Position numbers and translations under genes: made by a program
The notes under the pieces: generated by a model
Database searches by the model: none
What the model was told of the DNA's origin: nothing
What the model saw: the letters and a program-made list of their open reading frames with translations, nothing else
In this document: in pieces, positions 1 to 5,610 of the stretch
Position numbering within the stretch: the stretch's first letter is position 1
Layout of the letters: each line of letters opens with the position of its first letter
Origin: Syntrophomonadaceae bacterium
GTDB taxonomy: Bacteria; Bacillota; Syntrophomonadia; Syntrophomonadales; Syntrophomonadaceae
Direction of reading: 5' to 3'
Assembly (NCBI GenBank): GCA_031265005.1
Contig: JAISDD010000187.1
Coordinates: forward strand, 1-5,610
DNA: 5,610 nucleotides

Positions 1-1496
1 AAAATGATAATATAAAAAAATATATGCATAACGCTAAATTTATTCAGGTGTTACTGCTGAGGCAGGGTATAGATTTACAGGGCGCGGTCGGAGATACTAT
101 GCTATTAGCTTATGTTGACGACCCTGCTTTTAACGGTGATCTGCTGTCAAACACCATTTACAAATACTCCAAAAAACAAGTGCCGTTACAGCGGCCTGAT
201 CTGCAAGTGTTGAATTTGCGGGCATTACATAATGAAATTTTTGAGCAGATAAACGAAGGATTACAAAAACTTTATTTTGAAGTGGAGATGCCATTGTCGT
301 CATGCCTAGCCCATATGGAGTTTAGCGGTATTAAGGTGGAAGGAAACGTATTAAAGGACTTGTCGCGGGACTTAGCGGAAGGAATTTTAAAAAACGAAGA
401 AATTATCTTTAAATTAGCCCAGCAGGAATTTAACATCAGTTCGCCTAAACAGTTAGGAGAAGTTCTTTTTGAGGATTTGGGCCTGCGAAAAATTAAAAAG
501 ACCAAAACCGGCTACTCCACCGGTGCTGAGGTGTTGGAGGAGTTATTTTTCGATCATGATATTATTAAGCCAATTATAGATTATCGCTTGCTCAGCAAGT
601 TGAAGTCAACTTATGTTGATGCTTTACAAAAGCTTATTCATCCAGACAGCGGGCGGGTACATACGATTTTCAAACAAGCTCAAACCACTACCGGACGGCT
701 TTCCAGCATAGAACCAAATCTTCAGAATATACCGACTCGCATGGAAGAAGGGCGAAAAATACGTGCTGCTTTTGTCGCCGGTAAACCTGAAATGGTTTTA
801 TTGTCAGCTGATTATTCGCAAATAGATTTGCGGACTTTGGCCCATATAAGCCAGGATCAAGTATTGATAGAGACTTTTAAAAAAGGTTTGGACATTCATA
901 AGCGGACGGCGGCGGAGATTTTTAAAGTACCGGCGGACCAAGTGAACAGCGATTTTCGCCGGCGCGCGAAAGCGGTTAATTTTGGCATTATATACGGAAT
1001 AAGTGATTTTAAGCTGGCTAAAGATACTGGCGTCAGTAGGTTTGAAGCCAAAAAGTATATAGATGATTATCTAAACACTTATCCGGGAGTAAAGAAGTAC
1101 ATGCAGGACATAGTGGATTTTGCTATGCGGCACGGGTATGTAGAAACTTTATTAAAACGACGCCGTTATTTACCGGATATTAATTCCCGAAATAAGAATA
1201 TTCAGGCCTTTGCTAAACGAATGGCTTTGAATACTCCTATTCAGGGAACTTCAGCGGACATAATAAAATTAGCCATGTTGGATATTGATAAAAAGCTGCA
1301 AAGCGAGAAACTGCACACTAAAATGTTGTTGCAAATTCACGATGAGCTGGTTTTAGAAGTAACTAGAGAAGAAATAACCGTGGCGGCTGCGATCCTAAAA
1401 GAAGCAATGGAAAACGCTTATTCTCTAGCAGTGCCTTTGAAAGTCAATTTTAAGACGGGGACTGACTGGGGAAAAATGCAGGAATTAAATATTTAG
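1..1496 (+). CDS. polA: DNA polymerase I, C-terminal part (5' end outside window)
   Basis: DNA polymerase I fills gaps during excision repair and Okazaki fragment maturation in the cytoplasm. The frame is open from base 3 to the TAG at 1494-1496, giving 497 residues against roughly 850-930 for the family. The ATG at 24 is internal, because the Pol I-like residues around it continue upstream. The N-terminal 5' nuclease is off the window. A 3'-5' exonuclease-like domain comes first: the DTMLLAY motif (from base 93) is kept, but no YxxxD exo III motif is visible before the VEMPL junction, so proofreading is probably lost, as in Bacillus and Taq enzymes. The polymerase domain is complete: TTTGRLSS (684-707), motif A DYSQIDLR (810-833), DIHKRT (891-908), the O-helix R-x3-K-x3-F-x3-YG (957-998) and motif C HDE (1338-1346). 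Both metal-binding Asp are present. Motif A has Asp where Glu (E. coli Glu710, the steric gate) is usual. The O-helix Phe predicts normal dideoxynucleotide discrimination. Identification is secure. Confidence 0.98.
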   Translation, partial: NDNIKKYMHNAKFIQVLLLRQGIDLQGAVGDTMLLAYVDDPAFNGDLLSNTIYKYSKKQVPLQRPDLQVLNLRALHNEIFEQINEGLQKLYFEVEMPLSSCLAHMEFSGIKVEGNVLKDLSRDLAEGILKNEEIIFKLAQQEFNISSPKQLGEVLFEDLGLRKIKKTKTGYSTGAEVLEELFFDHDIIKPIIDYRLLSKLKSTYVDALQKLIHPDSGRVHTIFKQAQTTTGRLSSIEPNLQNIPTRMEEGRKIRAAFVAGKPEMVLLSADYSQIDLRTLAHISQDQVLIETFKKGLDIHKRTAAEIFKVPADQVNSDFRRRAKAVNFGIIYGISDFKLAKDTGVSRFEAKKYIDDYLNTYPGVKKYMQDIVDFAMRHGYVETLLKRRRYLPDINSRNKNIQAFAKRMALNTPIQGTSADIIKLAMLDIDKKLQSEKLHTKMLLQIHDELVLEVTREEITVAAAILKEAMENAYSLAVPLKVNFKTGTDWGKMQELNI

Positions 1497-1696
1497 AGCT
1501 TATCATATTCATCGGAAAACTTTTATTTTCACAGGCGGTAGGATTTTTTGATATACGGGCTCAACAATAAACGCATCGCTTAAAAAGCTTCTGCCTGAAA
1601 TGATGGTCTTCAATACGCATGAAAAAAACGGGTCAAGCCATATAAAACGTGAACACCAGCATATTAGAGCCGCTGTAGGCAAAAGGAGGAGTACAC
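1497..1696. other. polA-mutM intergenic region, no gene recognised
   Basis: This 200-base gap is longer than the other gaps here. All three + frames are broken by stops. The longest open piece (ATG at 1600, stop at 1731, 43 codons) overlaps the start of mutM and resembles nothing I recognise. I see no strong hairpin with a T run after polA, no T-box or known riboswitch motif, and no convincing promoter; a TATAAA-like box near 1641 lacks a fitting -35. The two stretches beginning ACGGG at about 1555 and 1628 are loosely similar (ACGGG, TCAA, then AAACG), which may be chance. The gap ends in the mutM ribosome binding site. Confidence 0.5.
1684..1689 (+). promoter_or_regulatory. Ribosome binding site of mutM, fixes the TTG start
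   Basis: A perfect AGGAGG lies 7 bases before the TTG at 1697. It supports this non-ATG start, which is independently required because MutM must begin Met-Pro-Glu-Leu-Pro-Glu so that the proline becomes the catalytic N-terminus. Confidence 0.9.
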
Positions 1697-2515
1697 TTGC
1701 CGGAATTGCCGGAAATTGAAACTATAGTTAATGATTTTAAGCCATTGATAGGAAGGCGTTTGATCCGTAAGGAAATCCTGCGGAACGATATGATAAAGAT
1801 AGCTGAATATGAACAAGATAAGCTGAACGATGCGCTCATAGAGGATATTTATCGCCGCGGTAAATTTTTGGTGTTTGTTTTGGGAGAACAATTGAGCGGA
1901 CAAGCTTTGACTATTATTTTCCACTTAGGCATGAGCGGGCGCCTGTATTGGCAGTCAGAAGAGAGCGAATTTGACAGGCATGTTCATTTTATAGCTTGGC
2001 TGGATAATGGCTGTTATATAGTTTACCGGGATCCGCGCCGGTTTGGGGGGATAAGGCTGGTCACAGACCGTGAGGGCTTTTTTGCCTCATTAGGAATGGA
2101 ACCGCTATCACCTGAATTCGACAGCGAATATTTGAGAAGCATAATTGATAAACGCAGAGCGCCGATTAAAAATTTGCTTATGGATCAGCATTTAATTGTG
2201 GGCATAGGGAATATATATGCCGATGAAGCTTTGTTTGCCGCTGGTATAAAACCCCATCGCCCAGCCGAATCTTTGACTGCTACAGAAGCTGAACATTTGA
2301 CAAAGGCGATAAAAGAAGCTTTACTTTCAGGAATCGAGCATCGAGGCACCACGTTTCGCGATTACCGAGATGGAGAAAACAAAATGGGAGAAAATCAAAA
2401 ACACCTTCATGTTTACGGCAGAAGGAATCAACCTTGCGTTAAATGCGGGCAATTGCTTATTTATAAAAAGATAGGCGGACGCGGTACCCACTATTGCGAT
2501 AATTGTCAAGCCTAA
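1697..2515 (+). CDS. mutM: Formamidopyrimidine-DNA glycosylase (8-oxoguanine repair)
   Basis: MutM (Fpg) is a bifunctional glycosylase/AP lyase that removes 8-oxoguanine and FapyG opposite C and nicks the abasic strand. The protein has 272 residues, normal for the family. It starts at TTG with PELPE at residues 2-6: Pro2 is the Schiff-base nucleophile after Met removal and Glu3 is catalytic. Lys56 in RRGKFLVF matches the conserved active-site lysine. Met79 (HLGMSGR), Arg114 and Phe116 (DPRRFGG) match the void-filling and intercalating residues. GIGNIYADE with Asn172 marks the helix-two-turn-helix region. The C-terminal zinc finger has Cys247/Cys250 and Cys267/Cys270, with the DNA-contacting Arg262 in GGRGTHYC. 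All key residues are present, so the enzyme should be active. It follows polA by 200 bases and precedes coaE by 64. The neighbourhood fits base excision repair, with Pol I filling the gap that MutM opens. The zinc-finger Cys and PELPE argue against the Nei (endonuclease VIII) branch, which begins PEGPE. Confidence 0.98.
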   Translation: MPELPEIETIVNDFKPLIGRRLIRKEILRNDMIKIAEYEQDKLNDALIEDIYRRGKFLVFVLGEQLSGQALTIIFHLGMSGRLYWQSEESEFDRHVHFIAWLDNGCYIVYRDPRRFGGIRLVTDREGFFASLGMEPLSPEFDSEYLRSIIDKRRAPIKNLLMDQHLIVGIGNIYADEALFAAGIKPHRPAESLTATEAEHLTKAIKEALLSGIEHRGTTFRDYRDGENKMGENQKHLHVYGRRNQPCVKCGQLLIYKKIGGRGTHYCDNCQA

Positions 2516-2579
2516 AGGAAGCTATATTCAGATTGAAGGATTTGCAATAGGGGAATTTATATAAAATGAGGAAAAAATT

Positions 2580-3173
2580 ATGCGTGTAATCGGCTTGACA
2601 GGAGGAATAGCCAGCGGCAAAAGTACGGTATTGAATGTTTTAAAAAATTGGGGCTTTATGGTTATTGAAGTGGATAAAACAGCTCATCAGATTATGGAAC
2701 CGGGGCAAAAAGCTTACCAAGAAATAGTGGAATTTTTTGGGCCGCATATTTTGGACCCAGAAGGTAACATAGATAGGGTGTTGCTAGGCAATATAGTTTT
2801 TAACGATCCGGCGCTTTTACAAAAATTAAATCAAATCACGCATCCTCGAGTAAAAGAATTCCTTCAGCAGCGTTTGCGGGAAATAGAAAAAGAGCAGCCG
2901 CAATCTGTAGTGGTATTGGAAGTGCCGCTTTTATTTGAAGCTGGAATGGACAAACTCTGCGATCAGGTATTGGTAGTATGGGTGGATCAGGAAACTCAGA
3001 TCAAAAGGCTGATGAAACGGGAAGGAATGGAATGCGGACAAGCTTGCAAAAGGATAATGTCACAGATGGATTTAAATAAAAAGGCGAAATTGGCTGATTT
3101 TGTCATTGATAATACTCGAAGCCCTGAAATAACTGCTGAAATAGTAAAAAAATATTTCAGTGATTTTTCATAG
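2580..3173 (+). CDS. coaE: Dephospho-CoA kinase
   Basis: CoaE catalyses the last step of coenzyme A synthesis in the cytoplasm, phosphorylating the 3'-OH of the ribose of dephospho-CoA with ATP. The 197-residue length is normal. The Walker A P-loop GGIASGKST is at residues 8-16, followed by the conserved region VIEVDKTAH (28-36), ITHPRVKE, VPLLFEAG, the lid region with RLMKREGM, SQM-x-L-x-KK and the family C-terminal signature ADFVIDN. The usual DAD triplet reads EVD here (Glu30, Asp32), an unusual but conservative change. The ATG at 2580 has a modest GAGG (2568-2571) 8 bases upstream and puts the P-loop at the normal distance from the N-terminus. Many Bacillota carry ytaF between mutM and coaE; it is absent here and the 64-base gap shows no remnant. 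The gene is probably co-transcribed with mutM and the transglycosylase gene. Confidence 0.97.
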   Translation: MRVIGLTGGIASGKSTVLNVLKNWGFMVIEVDKTAHQIMEPGQKAYQEIVEFFGPHILDPEGNIDRVLLGNIVFNDPALLQKLNQITHPRVKEFLQQRLREIEKEQPQSVVVLEVPLLFEAGMDKLCDQVLVVWVDQETQIKRLMKREGMECGQACKRIMSQMDLNKKAKLADFVIDNTRSPEITAEIVKKYFSDFS

Positions 3174-3224
3174 CAATTTACAGTAGAATAAAATGTATTT
3201 AAAAACCGGAGGCTTCATAAATAA

Positions 3225-3791
3225 ATGCGCAGAGCAAAGAAACGTTCAAAGATAAACAAGGTACTCTGGCTTTTGGTGTTTTTGATAGCTTTGGCTTTAC
3301 TGAGCTTGCCGCGGTGGATGGCATATTTTTACCCTCAGCCTCACCAGGAACTTGTTTATAAATATTCCCAAGAAAATAATATTGATCCCAATTTAGTATT
3401 TGCAGTAATCAGAGTCGAAAGCAAGTATCAAACCAAGGCGGAATCGCCTGAAGGCGCCAAGGGACTTATGCAGATAATGCCGGAAACAGGGCGGTGGATT
3501 GCCGGGCAAAAAGGGATAAAAGATTTTCAGGCGGCTAACTTGCATGATCCGGAATTGAACATCCAATTTGGGTGTTGGTATTTGGCCAGCTTAAAGAAAG
3601 AATTTGGCAACAATTTACCGTTATTCGTCGCGGCCTATAACGCTGGCAGCGGCACAGTACGCTCCTGGAATGAAGGCGGCGTTTGGAAAGGCGATTTGGA
3701 TGAGGTTGATAAAATACCTTATCGGGAAACTCGGGATTATGTAAAAAACGTCTGGAACAATTACCAAGCTTACAATTCCATATACAAATAG
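3225..3791 (+). CDS. Membrane-anchored lytic transglycosylase, SLT domain (GH23)
   Basis: This enzyme cleaves the MurNAc-GlcNAc bond of peptidoglycan, leaving a 1,6-anhydro-MurNAc end, outside the cytoplasmic membrane. The protein has 188 residues. A basic N-terminus (RRAKKRSK) leads into one hydrophobic segment at about residues 13-29, an uncleaved anchor or signal peptide without a lipobox. The SLT domain follows: the catalytic Glu65 in VIRVESKY, GAKGLMQIMP (77-86), AAYNAG (136-141) and the C-terminal IPYRETRDYVKNV (164-176). This is the compact Slt70-type catalytic domain alone, without the helical superhelix of E. coli Slt70 and without LysM or SH3 domains. The GGAGG at 3208-3212 is 12 bases from the ATG, rather far. 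A small Slt gene after coaE is a recurring arrangement in clostridia and relatives. Likely roles are wall turnover or opening the wall for envelope machines, which this sequence cannot separate. The symbols slt and yjbJ are used loosely for such genes, so none is assigned. Confidence 0.95.
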   Translation: MRRAKKRSKINKVLWLLVFLIALALLSLPRWMAYFYPQPHQELVYKYSQENNIDPNLVFAVIRVESKYQTKAESPEGAKGLMQIMPETGRWIAGQKGIKDFQAANLHDPELNIQFGCWYLASLKKEFGNNLPLFVAAYNAGSGTVRSWNEGGVWKGDLDEVDKIPYRETRDYVKNVWNNYQAYNSIYK

Positions 3792-3812
3792 ATGTCTATA
3801 AAATTGCGCCCC

Positions 3813-3841
3813 CTGACCCGTACTTGAATATTTTGTATAAT
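3813..3841 (+). promoter_or_regulatory. Sigma-A-type promoter for the substrate-binding protein gene
   Basis: A perfect -10 box TATAAT at 3836-3841 lies 17 bases after CTGACC (3813-3818), a four-of-six match to TTGACA. Transcription would start near 3848, giving a leader of about 42 bases. It sits in the 98-base gap after the transglycosylase gene, so the substrate-binding protein can be expressed separately. No hairpin terminator is visible before it, so read-through from upstream may add to expression. Confidence 0.55.
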
Positions 3842-3874
3842 TGAGTAATACACTATTCTTGAAGAAAAAAGGGT

Positions 3875-3880
3875 AGGAGG
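3875..3880 (+). promoter_or_regulatory. Ribosome binding site of the SBP gene, fixes the TTG start
   Basis: A perfect AGGAGG lies 9 bases before the TTG at 3890. The TTG gives a lysine/arginine-rich N-terminus (KKRRK) directly before the hydrophobic segment, as expected for an exported protein. The next ATG codons lie inside or after that segment and have no comparable site. Confidence 0.85.
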
Positions 3881-3889
3881 GCTTTAGGG

Positions 3890-5482
3890 TTGAAAAAAAG
3901 AAGAAAAATAATTTTGGCCGTTACGGCGATTTTAACTTTTATAATGATAATATCAGTTGTATATTATACGAGAATAGAGATGACCATAGCTGATCTAGGC
4001 GCTCATCCGTTTCGAATTGGCATAACTGACAATATAGCCAGTGTACATCCAGCTTTGATCAGTAATGACGGAGAAAAAATGCTGGGAAGTATGATATATG
4101 AGGGATTAGTTTATTATGATGACGCTGCCCAGGAAATAAAGCCTAATTTGGCTAAAAAATGGAAAACGTCTAAAGACTTTACTCAGTATATCATTTATGT
4201 TAACAATCAAATAAAGTTGCATAACGGCCAAAATATAACCTCATGGACGGTCAAGCAGTCTTGGGAAAAAAACCTGATTCGGTCAAATGATTGGGCTGCA
4301 GTAAGCCTGTATAAAGATATTCAGGGTTTTACTGAGCGTATTCAAGGACAAAGCAATGAAATAACCGGAGTGCAAGTTCTTGATAATGAGAGGCTGCAAG
4401 TGGTTTTGAATGCCCCTAATACAGTTTTTATGAATATGCTGACCAATCCAATATTTTGGATATTCGGAGAGGACGAAACAACCGGTACGGGGCCATTTAT
4501 AGTCCAAAACAACCCTGATAATAAAAACATCGTTTTAGCTAGGAATGAAGAATATCACCGAAAAAAACCTTGCCTGTCTACTATAGAAATGACGGTATAT
4601 AATGATCAAAATCAAGCTTGGCAAGATTATCGGGAAGGCAGGCTGGATTTGATAACCGATGTGCCTTTAAGTGAGCTTGAAAACAACTTGGAGGATGAAA
4701 ATTTTAAAAAAAGAGCGGTAAACAAACCTTTGCTCACTATTTATGCTTTAGGGTATAATATGGCGCAGGTTCCTTTTCGCGATAACTATTATCTGCGGAG
4801 GGCTTTTAATTATGCTATTAACCGTGAAGAGATAATAAAAAAAGTATTCGGAGATAATGCTCTGCCATTGAAAGGGGTAATACCGCAAGGGATCCCAGGT
4901 TATGATGAAAACATACCTGGATATAGTTATAATTTGGAAAAAGCCGCCGCGTTGATGAGCGAAGCAGGGTATCCGCAGGGAGAAGGATTACCCACTATAA
5001 CATTATGCTTCAATGATAATTCAGGGCAGAGAATGATAGCTGAAATGGCGTCCGAGCAGCTAAGCAGCGTTGGAGTTAAAATAAACTTGCTTCCTTTGGA
5101 TTGGGAAACCTATAAAAAACAAATGCAAAAATTCAATATGACATTTTTTCGTTTGGAATGGCAATTGGATTATAACGACGCCGATAGTATAATGTATAAT
5201 CTTTTTCATAGTTCAAAGGCAGGAATGACGAATTTTAACAACTACTACAATGCGCAAGTAGATAAACTGCTTAACGATTCTAGGGGCTATACCAATAAGG
5301 AAAACCGCTTGAGCGCTCTAAATAAAGCTGAGATGGTGGTTATAGATGATGCTCCTTATCTTTGGATATTACAAAGAAAATCTAACATCATGTTAGGAGA
5401 AGATGTAAAAGAATTTTACATGGACGGCTTGAGCATCATAGATTGGACTAAAATAAAATTGCATGGATCAGATGCCATGTGA
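3890..5482 (+). CDS. Family 5 extracellular substrate-binding protein (peptide ABC transporter type)
   Basis: Proteins of this family (SBP_bac_5; DppA, OppA, NikA relatives) capture peptides, or sometimes nickel or other ligands, outside the membrane and hand them to an ABC permease. The protein has 530 residues, a normal length. A basic KKRRK start and a hydrophobic segment at about residues 6-26 are followed by FRIGITDNIASVHPAL, the usual first strand, then EGLVYYD, PNLAKKW, LHNGQNITSW, the GTGPF signature (199-203), LGYNMAQVPFRD with YLRRAFNYAINREEI (291-315), EQLSSVGVKINL (399-410), and APYLWI near the end (488-493). The N-terminal segment has no lipobox cysteine, whereas most Gram-positive members are lipoproteins, so this one is either held by an uncleaved anchor or released. 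The stretch between the NPIFW region and GTGPF looks short. The promoter and strong ribosome binding site in front suggest an independent unit. No permease or ATPase gene is visible, so the transport partner and the ligand are unknown. Confidence 0.93.
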   Translation: MKKRRKIILAVTAILTFIMIISVVYYTRIEMTIADLGAHPFRIGITDNIASVHPALISNDGEKMLGSMIYEGLVYYDDAAQEIKPNLAKKWKTSKDFTQYIIYVNNQIKLHNGQNITSWTVKQSWEKNLIRSNDWAAVSLYKDIQGFTERIQGQSNEITGVQVLDNERLQVVLNAPNTVFMNMLTNPIFWIFGEDETTGTGPFIVQNNPDNKNIVLARNEEYHRKKPCLSTIEMTVYNDQNQAWQDYREGRLDLITDVPLSELENNLEDENFKKRAVNKPLLTIYALGYNMAQVPFRDNYYLRRAFNYAINREEIIKKVFGDNALPLKGVIPQGIPGYDENIPGYSYNLEKAAALMSEAGYPQGEGLPTITLCFNDNSGQRMIAEMASEQLSSVGVKINLLPLDWETYKKQMQKFNMTFFRLEWQLDYNDADSIMYNLFHSSKAGMTNFNNYYNAQVDKLLNDSRGYTNKENRLSALNKAEMVVIDDAPYLWILQRKSNIMLGEDVKEFYMDGLSIIDWTKIKLHGSDAM

Positions 5483-5505
5483 CGGAGCGGCGCACAGTAA
5501 GTTTT

Positions 5506-5531
5506 AATATTTAATCTGGGAAATATTTTTT
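5506..5531 (+). terminator. Weak candidate terminator after the SBP gene
   Basis: AATATTT (5506-5512) and AAATATT (5521-5527) form a perfect 7-bp stem with an 8-base loop, followed by four further Ts. The stem is entirely A/T, so it is much weaker than a typical intrinsic terminator. A second small hairpin, CATGG/CCATG (5462-5466 with 5475-5479), runs up to the stop codon of the SBP gene but has no T run. Confidence 0.3.
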
Positions 5532-5576
5532 GGAGTGTTTCGAGTTTACTTATGAAAGAATAAGGAAAATAAATTC

Positions 5577-5610
5577 ATGCGTTTACAAGAAAATATCAGA
5601 GTGAAAGAGC
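5577..5610 (+). CDS. Start of an unidentified gene (3' end outside window)
   Basis: An ATG at 5577 opens a frame that reads MRLQENIRVKE and runs off the window. An AAGGA at 5562-5566 lies 10 bases upstream, an acceptable ribosome binding site. The earlier ATG at 5551 stops after three codons. Eleven residues are too few to assign a family. It starts 94 bases after the SBP gene and is on the same strand. It could be a permease of the same transporter, but the charged, non-hydrophobic start does not particularly suggest that. Confidence 0.6.
   Translation, partial: MRLQENIRVKE

Larger units (their letters stand above)
3808..3882 (+). promoter_or_regulatory. Possible long-range hairpin masking the SBP ribosome binding site
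   Basis: Bases 3808-3819 (GCCCCCTGACCC) can pair with 3871-3882 (GGGTAGGAGGGC): nine Watson-Crick pairs, one G-U and two mismatches (C-A, G-A) over 12 positions. The 3' arm contains the AGGAGG of the next gene. The 5' arm overlaps the predicted -35, so only RNA arriving from upstream would contain both arms. The pairing is read directly; a regulatory role is inference and chance pairing of C-rich with G-rich DNA is possible. Confidence 0.25.

Noticed and set aside
24..26. ATG at 24 as the start of polA
   Set aside because: The frame is open to the window edge, the residues around the ATG match the middle of the Pol I exonuclease-like domain, and no ribosome binding site precedes it. The gene is cut by the window.
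1600..1731. Small 43-codon open frame between polA and mutM
   Set aside because: It has no clear ribosome binding site, overlaps the certain start of mutM in another frame and resembles no known family.
1633..1924. Minus-strand open frames over the start of mutM
   Set aside because: They lie opposite a confident mutM coding region and have no recognisable domain; they are reading-frame shadows.
2533..2565. Possible promoter before coaE (TTGAAG, then TTTATA or TATAAA)
   Set aside because: With a 17-base spacer the -10 is poor; with the good TATAAA the spacer is 21. Co-transcription from upstream explains the gene as well.
2566..2589. Seven-codon leader frame (MRKKLCV) overlapping the coaE start
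   Set aside because: It is very short, its own ribosome binding site is poor, and its first bases serve as the GAGG site of coaE. Probably chance.
3177..3200. TAGAAT box as a promoter before the transglycosylase gene
   Set aside because: No -35 resembling TTGACA lies 16-18 bases upstream of it.
4283..4530. Minus-strand open frames inside the binding protein gene
   Set aside because: The + strand frame shows continuous family 5 motifs through this region, including GTGPF; the opposite frames show no domain.
1..5610. Mobile element, CRISPR, tRNA, phage or defence system
   Set aside because: No transposase or integrase frames, no spaced repeats, no tRNA-like cloverleaf, and the genes are housekeeping or transport functions with uniform composition.

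Overview
The window is a compact stretch of bacterial chromosome with every gene on the + strand. In order: the 3' part of polA (DNA polymerase I, cut by the left edge), mutM (formamidopyrimidine-DNA glycosylase), coaE (dephospho-CoA kinase), a small membrane-anchored lytic transglycosylase, a family 5 oligopeptide-type substrate-binding protein, and the first 11 codons of another gene running off the right edge. The order polA-mutM-coaE followed by a small Slt-type transglycosylase, the moderate-to-low GC content, the strong AGGAGG-type ribosome binding sites and two TTG starts suggest a Bacillota (Firmicutes) genome, clostridial or Negativicutes-like. The genus cannot be fixed from the sequence alone.

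Layout. Bases 1-1496 encode the degenerate 3'-5' exonuclease domain and the complete polymerase domain of Pol I. Bases 1497-1696 are a 200-base gap with no convincing gene or terminator, ending in the mutM ribosome binding site. mutM (1697-2515), coaE (2580-3173) and the transglycosylase (3225-3791) follow with gaps of 64 and 51 bases and no terminator between them, so they are probably co-transcribed. The 98-base gap before the substrate-binding protein (3890-5482) holds a good sigma-A-type promoter and a strong ribosome binding site, so that gene probably has its own transcript. A weak A/T-only hairpin with a short T run lies after it, before the last partial gene (start 5577).

How the genes work together. 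polA and mutM are both DNA repair functions: MutM removes oxidised purines, and Pol I fills the resulting gap. coaE makes the last step of coenzyme A synthesis and is a housekeeping neighbour rather than a repair gene. The transglycosylase and the substrate-binding protein act outside the membrane, on peptidoglycan and probably on peptides. A link such as murein-peptide recycling is possible but unproven.

I find no mobile element, CRISPR array, tRNA or rRNA, and no sign of a novel multi-gene system. The points worth a second look are small: an Asp in place of the steric-gate Glu of Pol I motif A, a Glu in the DxD-type motif of CoaE, a substrate-binding protein without a lipobox, and a possible hairpin that would hide its ribosome binding site only in read-through transcripts.
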